From the NCBI RefSeq assembly GCF_026210795.1, contig NC_089437.1, positions 3,286,001-3,350,000 on the forward strand: a DNA stretch of 64,000 nt. The letters run 5' to 3'. This DNA is from Rhizophagus irregularis (taxonomy: Eukaryota; Glomeromycota; Glomeromycetes; Glomerales; Glomeraceae). A model generated the notes under the pieces. The model saw only the letters and a program-made list of their open reading frames with translations, did no database searches and was not told the origin of the DNA. The translations under genes were made by a program, and so were the position numbers. Below, one piece after another: positions 40,925 through 52,825 of this stretch; within the stretch, counting starts at the first letter, position 1, and each line of letters starts with the position of its first letter.

Positions 40925-41244
40925 TAGAGTTTGGAATCGATTAAGGTTAATCGATTAATTAATCGACTAAGACGGTTAATCGATTAAAATTATCAACCCA
41001 TAATTCTGGTCAAATTATCTAATGCGGCCCAGAGCTGTGAATTTTTGGTCACGTGTTCTCCGAACTTGGAAGAATTTGTATTAATTTTTTAATGATAATA
41101 ATAATAAACAAGACTTTCCTATAACTAAATGTATGATCAAAAACAATTTGGTGCAATCTGCGGTCAAAAAAAAAAATTTTTTAATATTTTAATATTAATC
41201 GATTATTAATCGATTAAGGTTTTTTTGGTCGGTTCCAACCTCTA
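40925..41244. mobile_element. hAT-like MITE, complete copy with 8-bp target duplication
   Basis: The ends are TAGAGTTTGGAATCGATT and, reverse-complemented, TAGAGGTTGGAACCGACC. TTAATATT flanks both sides (40917-40924, 41245-41252) and is present once in unit 2 (45392-45399). Length is 320 bp, with AATCGATT motifs near both ends and no coding capacity. TAGAG-type ends with an 8-bp duplication fit the hAT superfamily. Confidence 0.85.
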
Positions 41245-41379
41245 TTAATATTATTGTTGATGATTTAGTTAATGTAGAACAAACCAGAACATTATTTATT
41301 TCAACATCACGCAAATATAATTTTGACGTTAACGAAATAATTAATTTCATTATATATCCACTCGGTAATAACATAATTT

Positions 41380-44300
41380 TTCTGTATTAATAAGTCGGCA
41401 AAATTATAACTGTATATCCAGGAATTTATATAGTATTCTAACATACAGTAATATTTATATGAACTGATTAAATAACATTAAATTTGATTTTTAATTCATA
41501 ATAAACAAATTTCAATAATAATAATAATATAATTTATTCAGTGTTAAAAAATGAATTATTCAAATTACAAACTAAGAGACTTACTAGTTATTACTCTATT
41601 CTTAGTGTTTAAATAATTCTGAATAAGAAAAATATGAATAATAATTGTAAAATATAATCGTTGAAAAAAATTTGTAAAGTAATTTAGAATCCATCTAAAA
41701 AAAAAATTAGTTCATTAATTGTAAAAGAGTCTAAACATTAACTCTTTAAATATAAAACATATTATAATTACCATCAGGAATTTCCAATTCATCTTGTTCT
41801 TCTGAATGAAGATTTGGATTATTATATATTGCATCTTCATCTATAAAAAAATAAAATAATTAGAAATTGATTAAATTGATTACAAGATTTTATTATTTTA
41901 TAAATCATATACCATCAATATAATCAATGTTGTGCTTATTTACTTGCTGTATAATTTCTATTTTATTATCATTTTGAATATCTATAAAAATTATTGTTAT
42001 TATTAAAATTACAATATTATTAAAATTACAATTTGTATATTTAATCGTAATTAGTATGATTTTACTTACAATTATTATTTGAATTTATTTGCATATTTTC
42101 AAATACTTCAGATAATTTTTTATCGTCATCTAATCATTAATAAAAAGTTAACAATTTTTTTCAAAGAATATAACTTTAAAATTAATAGTAATTGTTCACC
42201 TTTAATTATATTACTTGATTTTGATGTACTAGATGTTTTACTAACATCCTTGTCATTAAAATCATCAACTAAATGGATTAATTAATAAACCAAAACAGTT
42301 ATTAGTATTATCGAATTTAAAAATATTTCAATAAAATACTTACTATTATAAGGGATATTATAGCTATAAGGTTTACTATGAAATGCTTTATAATTATTAT
42401 GTTAGTCAAATACTTTAAATTTAACTCAGTATAACTAAAATAATTATAATAGATACCTTCTTGTTCTTCTGTTTATTAGTTTAAAAGATATTTAAAATTA
42501 ATGTTAGATTGTTAGTAATATGCAAAACATAATGTATATTTGTGTCTTCTCATACCTTCAGTTGCATTTTTTGGTTCAGGTAGATTTTTAAATTGATAAA
42601 CTTTACTTGTAAATAATCTGCTACTTGTATTGTTATTTTCAAAATTATTTATTTCACTTATTTTTGAAATAGTATTTGTTTTTGGTTTAGATAATCTAGT
42701 TTTTTCAATTAATTTTTTAATTATGCTTTTATTTTTTTTTAATTCATTTTGAAAATTTAATCTATTCATTTCATCTATTTTATCACCTAGAGTATCAATA
42801 TCAGGTCTTTTTGTTGGATCAGCATCCCAACATTGTTCCATTAATTCTTCATATTCTAAAGGAGTTCCCGGTACTATTTTTGGCCTCATTCCATTTATTA
42901 TATTCATTGCAAGATAATAATCATTTTCAAAATTAATAAAAGGTGGTTGTCCGGATGAGATTTCCCACATAAGCATACCAATACTATAGACATCAGACGC
43001 AAAAGAATACTCCATTTTTACAATAACTTCGGGAGCTATATAAGGAAGATTTCCATATATACTATTTAATGGTTTATCAGCTGGTCCACAAAATCCAAAA
43101 TCACTGATTCGGAACTGTTGAATCAATTGACTAAATAATATGTTTCCGGAATGTAAATCTCTATGAATTGCATTTTCTCGATGGATTTGATGAAGTGCAT
43201 CAACAATAACATTAATTATTTGAATTCTTTCTTTCCATTTAAGTTTATTATGATTTTGTTGTAAATATTCTCTTAAATTTATATCCAAACGACTAATTAC
43301 AAGCATATAATTTTCATTCGATGGATTTTTTGTTAAACCATAACATTCAACAACTTGAGCATATTTGTTACTTATAGATAAATGAGATTTACCCTATTAA
43401 AATTAATGCATATTAATATAAAAGAATTTTGAATCATCATTTTCAAATAATTTTAAATTACATACCTCTTCAAACCAACTTCTATTAGCACTTTCAACAT
43501 TTTCTAACTTTTTGAGTATTACTTTTTGCCTTCCAAATCTTTTTAGTTGTTTTTCTTTTGAATCCCATTCATCATAACTTCCATCAATCCAACTTGCCGT
43601 ATAAATTTCAGAGCATCCACCTTTAGTTAAATAATTAATATTTTGTAAATTATTATATGGAATCCATTCTACTATCCTATCTGGTTCAATTGTTTCCATT
43701 TGACATTGTTGTATTAAATTATCAATATCATTATTTCCAGATGTCCAATTTGAAAAATTCGATTTTAAATAATTTCGAACACAATGTTCACAAAATAACG
43801 TAGCTAAACATTCATCATGACAATTTTCACAAATTCTTTTTGTTCCTTCATTATAAAGAAGTTTATAATAATCAGAATCTTTATTTAACTGTTTTATTGC
43901 ATATGATTTTTCATTTTTTGTAAGAGATTTGTCAGCAAGAACAGTTTTTTTCCTAAATTCGCATTGTTTATCTATAGTATTTTGAATATTATAATCTGTT
44001 AATGCATATGCTCTATTGTACGCAGTAAAAACTATGTCGTTTCGAATAGAAGTCATGATGAACAATTTTTTTTTTAAAAATAATAACGTTAGCTTGTAAA
44101 ATTTAATGAGGAAAAAGAGCGGCGGAAATTTTATAATTCAAACATTCCATTATTTATAAAAACAAATATGTTATGTAACTCACATGAGGATGGATCGTCA
44201 TTTACTACCCGGTAGGAAAAGATTTAATGGGTGTCAAAAAATATAAATAATATTCATTTTAATGTTTCACGGAGGTAAATTAGTCTAAAAAAATCAAAAT

Positions 44301-45525
44301 TTCTTCGCTGGAGCGGCCAACATAATTCTAATTAATTTGTGTCGTTATTTTAGGTAGCGTGTGAACGAAATCAGTACAAGAATGTAAACCGTTCGATAAC
44401 AATTTCTCAACGTATCGTAGAATTTTTTTTGCAATAAAATTATAGCGTATATTTTTATTTATACTAATATTCAGTTATTGCTCATTGACTGACTGAATCG
44501 CTCACAAAATAAAAAAAAAAGTGATTAATAACGTTTTTTATAAGAAAATTCGATTTATAATTTGGTAAGAAATTTATTTCTATTTATTTTTAATGTAGAA
44601 ATAAAAAAAACTATATAATTTAAGTCTATTCACGTTTTAAAAATAAAATTGTTCATAGAAATCACATAAAGTGTTTTTTTTTTCACGCTTTAAAATTTAC
44701 ATACTAATACTTTACATACTAATACAACTTTTTTTTTAAATCAAAAAAAAAAAAAAACGTTCAAAATTTTAAAATAATCATTACCACCTATAATCAATAT
44801 AAATTATTATAATTCATTAAAATCAATTTTTTGTATAGATAAAACTTCGCCATCATCAAAATTAATTTTGCTTAATTGCCAAAAAATTCTTCTTAAACCA
44901 AAATCAAGTACAGCCATACTTATTGTAACCCATCTTAATATCAATAATGGAAATTCTTCCTAAAATAAAAAGATAAAAAAGTAATATTAAATTTTATTAT
45001 TTTTTAAAGAAATATATAAAAAAAAATATACATATATGTATATATATATATAATACCTGATTTGTAGTCACTTTGAGTGACGATAAACTATAATGAAACC
45101 AAAGTGAAGTTACCACTGCACAACAACCCCATAAAATAAATTTCTTATTTAGATATTCAAAATTATCATGTAAGAATTGTTGTTGTTGTTGTTGATGTTG
45201 TTGTTGCTGTAATTGTTGTTGATGAAATAAATCTAATAATTCATCTATAACAAAATAAGCGGTAACAATATTACTAACAGACCCAAGAAAAAATAAACCT
45301 AAACAAAGATGCTGTATTGTATCATTACACATAACTTTGATCCAAAAATCTTTATCCGATATAGTTGTAATTAATGAATTATAAAAATCTTTTAATATTA
45401 TTGTTGATGATTTAGTTAATGTAGAACAAACCAGAACATTATTTATTTCAACATCACGCAAATATAATTTTGACGTTAACGAAATAATTAATTTCATTAT
45501 ATATCCACTCGGTAATAACATAATT
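41380..45525. repeat. Recent tandem segmental duplication, unit 2
   Basis: Begins CTGTATTAATAAGTCGGCAA and diverges from unit 1 after GGTAATAACATAATT. It contains kinase gene D and the 3' part of the intact RING-CH gene. It preserves the pre-insertion state of the two element insertions seen in unit 1. Confidence 0.9.
41684..44056 (-). CDS. Kinase gene D: near-identical paralogue of gene C
   Basis: Nine exons at 44056-43466, 43393-42556, 42468-42457 (12 nt), 42385-42344, 42268-42200, 42129-42070, 41981-41913, 41840-41772 and 41694-41684; 1761 nt, 586 aa, the same exon lengths as gene C. All motifs are retained: Cys cluster at residues 76-92, lysine 182, HRD 274-276, DFG 295-297, APE 317-319, DADPTKRPD. 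Substitutions against gene C cluster in the 5' part and in the helix before HRD (INVIVDALHQIHRENAIHRD against KSITNALCQIRRENAIHRD). The upstream kilobase is also shared. The duplicate is intact, so both copies may be expressed. Confidence 0.92.
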
Positions 45526-45958
45526 AAAATTATTATACAAGTTATAATAAATCGAATATCTAATTAAATGGAATAAAATAAATATAAATATTTTTTTTTT
45601 AAAAAAAAATACATGATAATAGAGATAATATTTTTGAACAATTACCTAGTCGAGTCATAACATTTCCGAATTTTGAATTTTGTTTAACGATATAACGGAA
45701 ATTACAAAGAGTGCATGTATCTAATTCCCTTCTATTTGACCCATTCGACACTAATCTTTTTCTCCACTGCATCAAACAAGTTCTATGAACATACTTTACC
45801 GTACCTTCAATAAATAAAATATATTAAATTTTTTTTTTTTAAAAAAAAAATAATCGTTATTTACCTTTACATTTACAAGGGGCAATAAAAGAATTTGGTT
45901 CATCACTGCGACAAATACGACATGTAGGATATAAATTTTTATTTTGTGGTAATATCAT
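44807..45958 (-). CDS. RING-CH (MARCH-type) membrane E3 ubiquitin ligase
   Basis: Four exons, 45958-45865, 45804-45646, 45559-45057 and 44959-44807, join in frame to 909 nt (302 aa). The N terminus holds a RING-CH zinc domain: C13-x2-C16, C28-x-C30, H38-x2-C41, C62-x2-C65, the C4HC3 pattern of MARCH/Doa10-type ligases that bind E2 enzymes at membranes. Hydrophobic segments follow: RFIITCIIILIMLLPSGYIM, LCLGLFFLGSVSNIVTAYFV, FILWGCCAVVTSLWFHYSL and ILRWVTISMAVLDFG. A polyglutamine loop (about 15 residues, with one Leu and one His) lies between the second and third. It is thus a multi-pass membrane ligase; the target is unknown. It is transcribed away from the F-box gene at 46443, sharing a 484-bp promoter region. 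The 3' half of the gene lies in the tandem duplication and has a broken copy at 39345-41377. Confidence 0.9.
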
Positions 45959-46442
45959 GATCAACCACCCCTTGATAATCCAACGCTTAAAAACGTGAAA
46001 ATTATGAAAAATATAAAAAAATCAACATGAAAAAAATTTCGAAAAAAGAAAAATTTTACCTCAAAGAATTAACGTTATAAAATATTTTTTTGTTTTTTAT
46101 AATAAAATTCGTAACGAAATCTAATGAATTATTAAGATTACAAAGTAAATTTACGATAAAAAAAGGTCAATTTTTTATAAAAGGTTTATAAAGGATCCGC
46201 TGACCATACTTAATATAATTTTGGTTTAAATAATTACAAGGGGCTTATTTATTTAGTATCATAAACGTGTGACCAATCATTTAGGGTCATACAATAACAG
46301 ATAATGTAAATAAATGGAATAAATAACTGTGTTATGTCGATCTGTGATATAAGAAGGTGGTAATGATGACGTCTAAACGCCTCAATCAAAATTGATTTTT
46401 TTTTTTTTTGATTTTCTTTTAAACTTTCGATTTTATGTCACA
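45959..46442. promoter_or_regulatory. Shared divergent promoter region of the RING-CH and F-box genes
   Basis: A 484-bp interval separates the two divergent start codons. It is AT-rich and contains a TATAAAGGATCCGCTGACC stretch near 46187. Coregulation of two ubiquitin-pathway genes is possible; nothing in the sequence proves it. Confidence 0.4.
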
Positions 46443-47176
46443 ATGTCATTACCAAATGAACTTTTAATTGGCATATTTACTAAATTGTTTTATGAATCCA
46501 GGTAATTAATTCAAATTTTTTTTTTCTTCTTATATTTTACTTATGGTATTTATCGAAAATTAATTTTTATTTAAAAAGCATAAAGCAATTTTTAAATTTA
46601 AGAATAATATGTAAGCGATGGAATCAAATTATTCCAATCGTTTTCATTGATGAAATTAAATCTTTTTACGAAAATAAATTAAAATGTCGTGTATGTAATT
46701 TTTTTTTAATATCTTACAATTACAATCTTTTTTTATGAAATAATTTTTTTTTTAAAAAAAAATGAATAATTTTCTTTTTTATTTTTTAGATCATATCAAT
46801 ATATAATGGAATTCCATTCTTCGTACAATCATCATATACAATAAATTTTTCATCATATAATCCTTTAACACAAACTTTCCTTTTAAAATTCAACAACAAA
46901 AATCGTAAATTACCGAATATATTAAAACATGATTTACTTAGTTCAAGTATTTTTTTATATAATTTATATACTGGTAAATTAGTATTTATAGATAAAATAA
47001 TTGATGATGAATTTACTGGAATAAATCATTGTATATGTATAAATATTAAGAATTATGATATAAATAATGATTTAAAAAATATTAATTTAGAAGATGAGAA
47101 AATTTTTATTGAAGGAATTCTTGTTCATGGAAATTTGTTATCTAAAATATTAAATTGTGATTTAATAATAAATTAA
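46443..47176 (+). CDS. F-box protein, 185 aa
   Basis: Three exons, 46443-46501, 46579-46690 and 46790-47176, join in frame to 558 nt. The N terminus is a clear F-box (MSLPNELLIGIFTKLFYES, then LNLRIICKRWNQIIP), the segment that binds Skp1 in SCF ubiquitin ligases. The remaining 120 or so residues, from the third exon, show no leucine-rich repeat, WD or kelch pattern; they end ...LSKILNCDLIIN. Short F-box proteins of this type are common in fungi. Introns are GT-AG, 77 and 99 nt. Neighbours are the divergent RING-CH ligase and, downstream, kinase gene E. Substrate unknown. Confidence 0.85.
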
Positions 47177-47684
47177 ACTTTTGATAAACTTTTTTAATGT
47201 GATGAGAAAATTTTTTGATTTCGTTCAATTAATTATAAAACTCTAAACCTACAATTTTGAAGGTAAAACAAGCGTTTCCAACAATTATTTTCTAAAGTGA
47301 TATTTTGAATTGTTTGATTTTGAAGTAAAAATTTAGCAATTAAATTATGATTAATTTTGACAATGATATGGATTATAAAACTCATTTGGTTATAGATGAC
47401 GTTTTAAATTTGAACATTTGAGTGTTTCACGTATGAAAAATTATAAAATATGTTTTAAGGCGTGGATAATATAAAATTATTCTATCAACTTCTATTTCAA
47501 AAAAAATAAATTAGCACTTTTGTGGTACAGTACAATCAATAAATAATATTTGTTCAATGAACGAACATTTTTGATGTTACACGACATATTTGTCTATACA
47601 ATACAATAACGAAATGATTTACTCCACCCATTCTTTTTAAATCATTATAATTTTTTTTTTAATTAAATTTTTTTAAAGTTCATC

Positions 47685-50023
47685 ATGACTGAAATTCGAA
47701 AAGAATTAGTCAGTAATGTAATGAATAAAGCATATTCATTAACAGATTATAATATTCAAAATACCCTAGATAAACAATACGAATTTAAAAAAAAAACTGT
47801 TCTTGCTGATAAATCTCTTACAAAAAATGAAAAATCATATGCAATAAAAAGGTTAAATAAAGATTCTGATTATTATAAACTTCTTTATAATGAAGGAACA
47901 AAAAGAATTTGTGAAAACTGTCATGATGAATGTTTAGCTACGTTATACTGTGAACATTGTGTTCGAAATTATTTAAAATCAAATTTTTCAAATTGGACAT
48001 CTGGAAATAATGATATTGATAATTTAATACAACAATGTCAAATGGAAACAATTAACCCAGATAGGATAGTAGAATGGATCCCATATAATAATTTACAAAA
48101 TATCAATTATTTAACTAGAGGTGGATGCTCTGAAATTTATACGGCAGTTTGGACTGATGGACGTTATGATGAATGGGATTCAAAAGCAAAACAATTAGAA
48201 AGATTTGGAAGGAAAAGAGTAATACTCAAAAAGTTAGAAAATGTTGAAAGAGCTAATAGAAGTTGGTTTGAAGAGGTATGTAATTTAAAATTATTTGAAA
48301 ATAAAATAATCTATATGATAATATCCATTATTTTTTATAGTGTAAATCTCATTTATCTATAAGTAGCAAATGTGGTCAAGTTGTTCAATGCTATGGTATA
48401 ACAAAAAACCCATCGGATGGAAACTATATGCTTGTAATGCAACATATGGATATAAATTTAAGAGAATATTTACAACAAAATCATAATAAACTTATATGGA
48501 AGGAAAGAATTCAAATAATTCATATTATTACTTTTGCACTTTTTTCCGTTCATCAAGAAAATGCAATTCATAGAGATTTGCATTCTGGAAATATATTATT
48601 TGCTACTATATCTCAGATATTCGAAATTAGTGATTTTGGATTTTGTGGACCAGCCGATAAACCATTAAATAGTATATATGGAAATCTTCCTTATATTGCA
48701 CCAGAAGTTATTTGTGGGAAACAAACTACTTTTGCATCTGATATTTATAGTATTGGCATGCTTATGTGGGAAATTTCATCAGGACAATCACCTTTTATTA
48801 ATTTTGAAAATGATTGTGAACTTGCGCTAAAAATAATAAATGGAATGAGACCAAAAATAGTACTAGGAACTCCTTTAGAATATAAAGAATTAATGGAACA
48901 ATGTTGGGATGCTGATCCAACAAAAAGGCCCGATATTGATACTCTTGATGACAAAATAGGAGAAATGAATAGATTAAATTATCAAAATGAATTAAAAAAA
49001 AATAAGAGTATAGTTAAAAAATTATTTGAAAAAATCGTATTATCTAAATCAAAAGCAAATACTGCTCCAAAAATAAATGAAATAAGTAATTTTGAAAACA
49101 ACAATACAAGTAGCAGATTATTTACAAGTAAAGTTTATCAATTTAAAAATCTACCCGAACCAAAAAATGCAACTGAAGGTATGAATAGACATATATCTTG
49201 TATTATATTTTCAAAGATACTAACATTGTTTTTAAATTACCATTTGTTTAAATTAAACAGAAGAACAAGAAGGTACATTATCTATTATTATTATTTATAT
49301 TTAATTTAATTTAAGTATTCAACTAATATAATTATAAAGCATTTCACAGTAAAACCTATAATTATAACATTCCTTATAATAGTAAGTATTATAAAATATT
49401 TTTTTTTTAAAAAATAAAATAACTTTAATAATAATTCAACTAATTATTTCATATAGTTGATAATTTTATTAACAAAAATAATGATAACGCATCAAAATCA
49501 ATTAACATAATTGAAGGTAAATAATTTTTAATTATGAATTTTAAAGTTTTACTTTTTTGAAAGAATTTATTATTTTTTAAAAATCAGACGATAACAAAGA
49601 ATTATCTGAAGTGACTGAAATTATACAGATAAATTATTCAAATAGTAATAGTAAGTAAAATCATTCCAATTATGATTAATTATAAAATCGAGTCTTTTTT
49701 TTTGAATGATAAATATTTTATAGATGTTCAAAATGATTATAAAAAAGAAATCATACAACAAGTAAAGAAGCATAATTTTGATTATATTGATGGTATATGA
49801 TTATTATTTAATAATAATATTTTTTATAATCAGTTTCTAATTATTTTATTTTATTTTTTATAGACGAAAATGAAATCTATAATAATCCAAATCTTCATTC
49901 GGAAGAACAGGATGAATTAGTAATTCCTGATGGTAATTATAATTTAAATAATTATGTTTAAAATTTATTATTTAGAATTACTTATAATACAGTAACTGTT
50001 TTTTCAATACAGATGGATTCTAA
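47685..50023 (+). CDS. Kinase gene E: TKL-type protein kinase, inverted paralogue of C and D
   Basis: Nine exons: 47685-48275, 48341-49178, 49261-49272 (12 nt), 49340-49381, 49457-49516, 49588-49650, 49724-49792, 49864-49932 and 50013-50023; 1755 nt, 584 aa. Residues 76-92 form C-x2-C-x3-C-x5-C-x2-C; kinase signatures are a degenerate Gly loop (LTRGGCSEIYTA), K182, HRD 274-276, DFG 295-297, APE 317-319 and DADPTKRPD. The C-terminal tail keeps the acidic pattern (NLHSEEQDELVIPDDGF). It differs from C/D mainly in exon 5 (60 nt rather than 69) and exon 6 (63 rather than 60), both in multiples of three. The 3' flank keeps the family block with the ACTAAGA/TCTTAGT hairpin. Confidence 0.92.
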
Positions 50024-51946
50024 ATTATTTTATTAAATCTCAAGATTCTATTTATTATTTATAGTATATTCTGAATTATTTATTTAAACACTAAGAATAG
50101 AGTAACAATAAATCTCTTAGTTTGTAATTTGAATAATTCATTTATGAATAAGAAGTATCATCATGTTATTATTTGTAAAAAATGTGTTACGTTACATCTG
50201 ATGATTATAATCTGAAAAGTGTTAAAGATCAATATTAAAGTTGATTTGGGAATCAGGCCATATAATACGTAAAACACATAATAAGCGGGAATAATCTGTT
50301 TAATTTAGAAGAATTTTATTCGTATAAGACTAACAAATTATTAATATTGATTCAGTATAATTCATTGTTTGTTTAGTACTTTAATTTTATTCATAAAAAA
50401 TCACGTCAAATCATTAGTTTATTCACATTATCGAATTTGGTAAATACTAATAATTGAATTAGGCTTCCAATAATTTATTAAGTCTATAACGTTATTCTAT
50501 AATATCACTGAATTTTAAGTTTGTGAAATAAATAATGTTCAATCATGTTAAATGTCTAATTATGTCTATCACTTAAATATTATTTTGATATTAGCAGCTT
50601 TGGTCAAACGTGAAAAAAATAAACCTGTTCAGAATTATTTTATTTAAATAGGCGGATATATTAAATTTTTCTTTTTTTACAGTAGAACAAATAAAAACAA
50701 ATTAAACAAATTAAACTTCATCGTCAGTACTAGTTTATAAACAAGTAAATACAATTTTACTAATTAATTGATTGAACAATATTATGTTATACATAACAAT
50801 TCTTCGATTATATGAATGGTAAAATTCTTTTTTTCACGCGAACCTAGAACGAATTAGTTCTTTACTTATATTTGTTCATCCTTGTGAAATTTTCTTCGTT
50901 ATTATTTTTTTCTCTAACCAAATTTACCTTTTCATGATAGTTGCATATTGGATAAATTAATAAATTATACTATCGATTCATCAACATTATATATTATTAT
51001 TTGAATTTATTTGCATATTTTCAAATAATTTGAATAATTTAATCGTGAATTAACTTAAAGTCTCAAGTGAGACGACTACAACTCTCCGGATTTCAATTTA
51101 TAATTTATCATGTTCAATTTAATTGACAACCAAAAGATTAAAAGAGAAAACTATCAAAAAAATAAAGATCTATAATCAAAGAATTTTAATTGGATACATT
51201 AAGTCATCATGTAATCAAATATGAGCAATACATATGCTGACGTCAAGAAAATTAAGATCGTGATTTCGAAAAATTGAAACTGATCCATAGTTCAATTTTC
51301 TCAGCCAGATTTGATAAATTTGTTACTCCCCAAAAAAAAATTATCAAAGATTATCCGTCTTCTAATAAATTAGAGTATAAAATTAATATCTGCTTAAAAT
51401 AAATCTAATGTAATGCTTTAAATTAATGAAATATTTTGTAATAAAATATATTATCACAAGAAACTAGTATTAATAATAAATTGGTATTGTTTTCTTTTTC
51501 GAGAAAAAAGATTTTGTAACCTTTCTTTCTATGTGAGAAATAAAATTTGATTAAGATGATGCAATCCGATCAGTGATTCCTTATTATTCTTATTTTCAAT
51601 TTTTCAATTGAATCAGTAAATTTACGTAATGATTACGCCCTACCAAGAAATAATTGTAGATAAAAATATTCGTATATACTTGAAATACTTGAAAAAAGTT
51701 CTTTTAAAGCCGACTTTGACGTTCAACGTTTCAATTAAATGATGATTTTTTTTCGGATAAAACTATTGGTAATTTTTGCACTTTAAATAATCTTATATTC
51801 TAATAATTTTTTTTTTGTATAGTATTTATTTTAATTATTTAGTGCATAAAAATGAACATTTTTAACATTAACATGAGTTAAAAACTTATCTACCGAATTC
51901 ATACATTTTTTTTTTATCTTACTTTCAAAATTAAAAAAAATTTATT
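50024..51946. other. Intergenic DNA
   Basis: Apart from the kinase-family 3' flank at about 50085-50150, I see no feature. Open frames are short and unsupported. Confidence 0.5.
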
Positions 51947-52380
51947 ATGACTTTTATTCGAGAAGAAATAACATTTGTCGCAATTCGCATTACCAGTTAG
52001 CAAGATACAAGACTTGAATTTAGACAGAAAATTATTCTCGCACTTACAAAAAGATGATGCTCATAAGGTTATTTATAATGAAATGACATATTATACTTAT
52101 AATTATATTCAAAATCGTTTAAAAGAATTTTCAAATTGAAACGTCTGGAAATGGTCTTGTTAATTTAATACAACATCAAATAGAAAGAAACAATTAAGTT
52201 AAATAGAATAATAACAGATAAATGAATAAACATTAAATATTTGGCTAAAGGTGATTTGAACTTTATAACAGATTGGATTGAAGAGTGAGATAATGAATTT
52301 AGACAATTAAAAATAAATAGACGTCGTCTGGTTATACTCAAAAGTTAGTAAATGTTGAAAGTGCTAATAAAGTAGACACT
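51947..52380 (+). pseudogene. Decayed first exon of a kinase-family gene
   Basis: Starts MTFIREEITFVAIR, like MTEIRKELV of gene E, and in broken frames keeps other landmarks in order: YNYIQNRLKEFSN followed by an AACGTCTGGAAATGG remnant of NWTSGNN, TTAATACAACATCAAATAG (LIQQCQM), the Gly-loop region, and GTTGAAAGTGCTAATAAAG (VESANR) before the former donor. Many stops, deletions (the whole Cys motif is gone) and no second exon. It lies between gene E and the N-lobe/protease gene. Confidence 0.85.
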
Positions 52381-52825
52381 GTATATAATTTCTATTAATT
52401 TTGTAAAAAAACAATCCATGTTATTACAAAAAACGTGTTAATTTGTTGTAATGTACGATTAAAATAAACTCGTAATCTTTAATTTACAAAATTGTACTGT
52501 TTATGATTATTTTTATTATTAAATTATTTTTCTTTTTTTTGTTGCTAAAAAAAAACTTTAGTTTTCTCAAAATCTTATTATCAAAAAATCACTTAGACGA
52601 TTTCAGAATTTCATTTATTGCTTGAGCAATTGGTAGGAAAAAGTAGAAAGTCTTTTCTTTTATAAAGATCATTTACTAATATGAAGGGTGGTAATTATAA
52701 TTTTTAGATTTTAAAAAATAATTTATTGCCATCATAATAAATACAATAAATACATAATATCTAGTATAAAAAAAATAAAGTATTGAAAAAATCGTAAATA
52801 AATAACTTTATAAATTTATCATTTC

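Larger units (their letters stand above)
39345..41377 (-). pseudogene. Duplicated 3' fragment of the RING-CH gene, disrupted
   Basis: The copy of the last exon of the 44807-45958 gene is nearly perfect (about 39345-39493). The copy of the preceding exon is split by the 39630-40745 and 40925-41244 insertions and lacks about 120 bp around 40870. Exons 1 and 2, with the RING-CH domain, were not copied because the duplication ends inside exon 3. No promoter or start is present. Confidence 0.85.
35957..41378. repeat. Recent tandem segmental duplication, unit 1
   Basis: Begins CTGTATTAATAAATCGACAA and ends GGTAATAACATAATT. It contains kinase gene C, its upstream kilobase, and a copy of the last two exons of the RING-CH gene. 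Unit 2 (41380-45525) is head-to-tail with it. Unit 1 carries two insertions absent from unit 2 (39630-40745 and 40925-41244) and a deletion of about 120 bp within the RING-CH exon copy. Confidence 0.9.
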
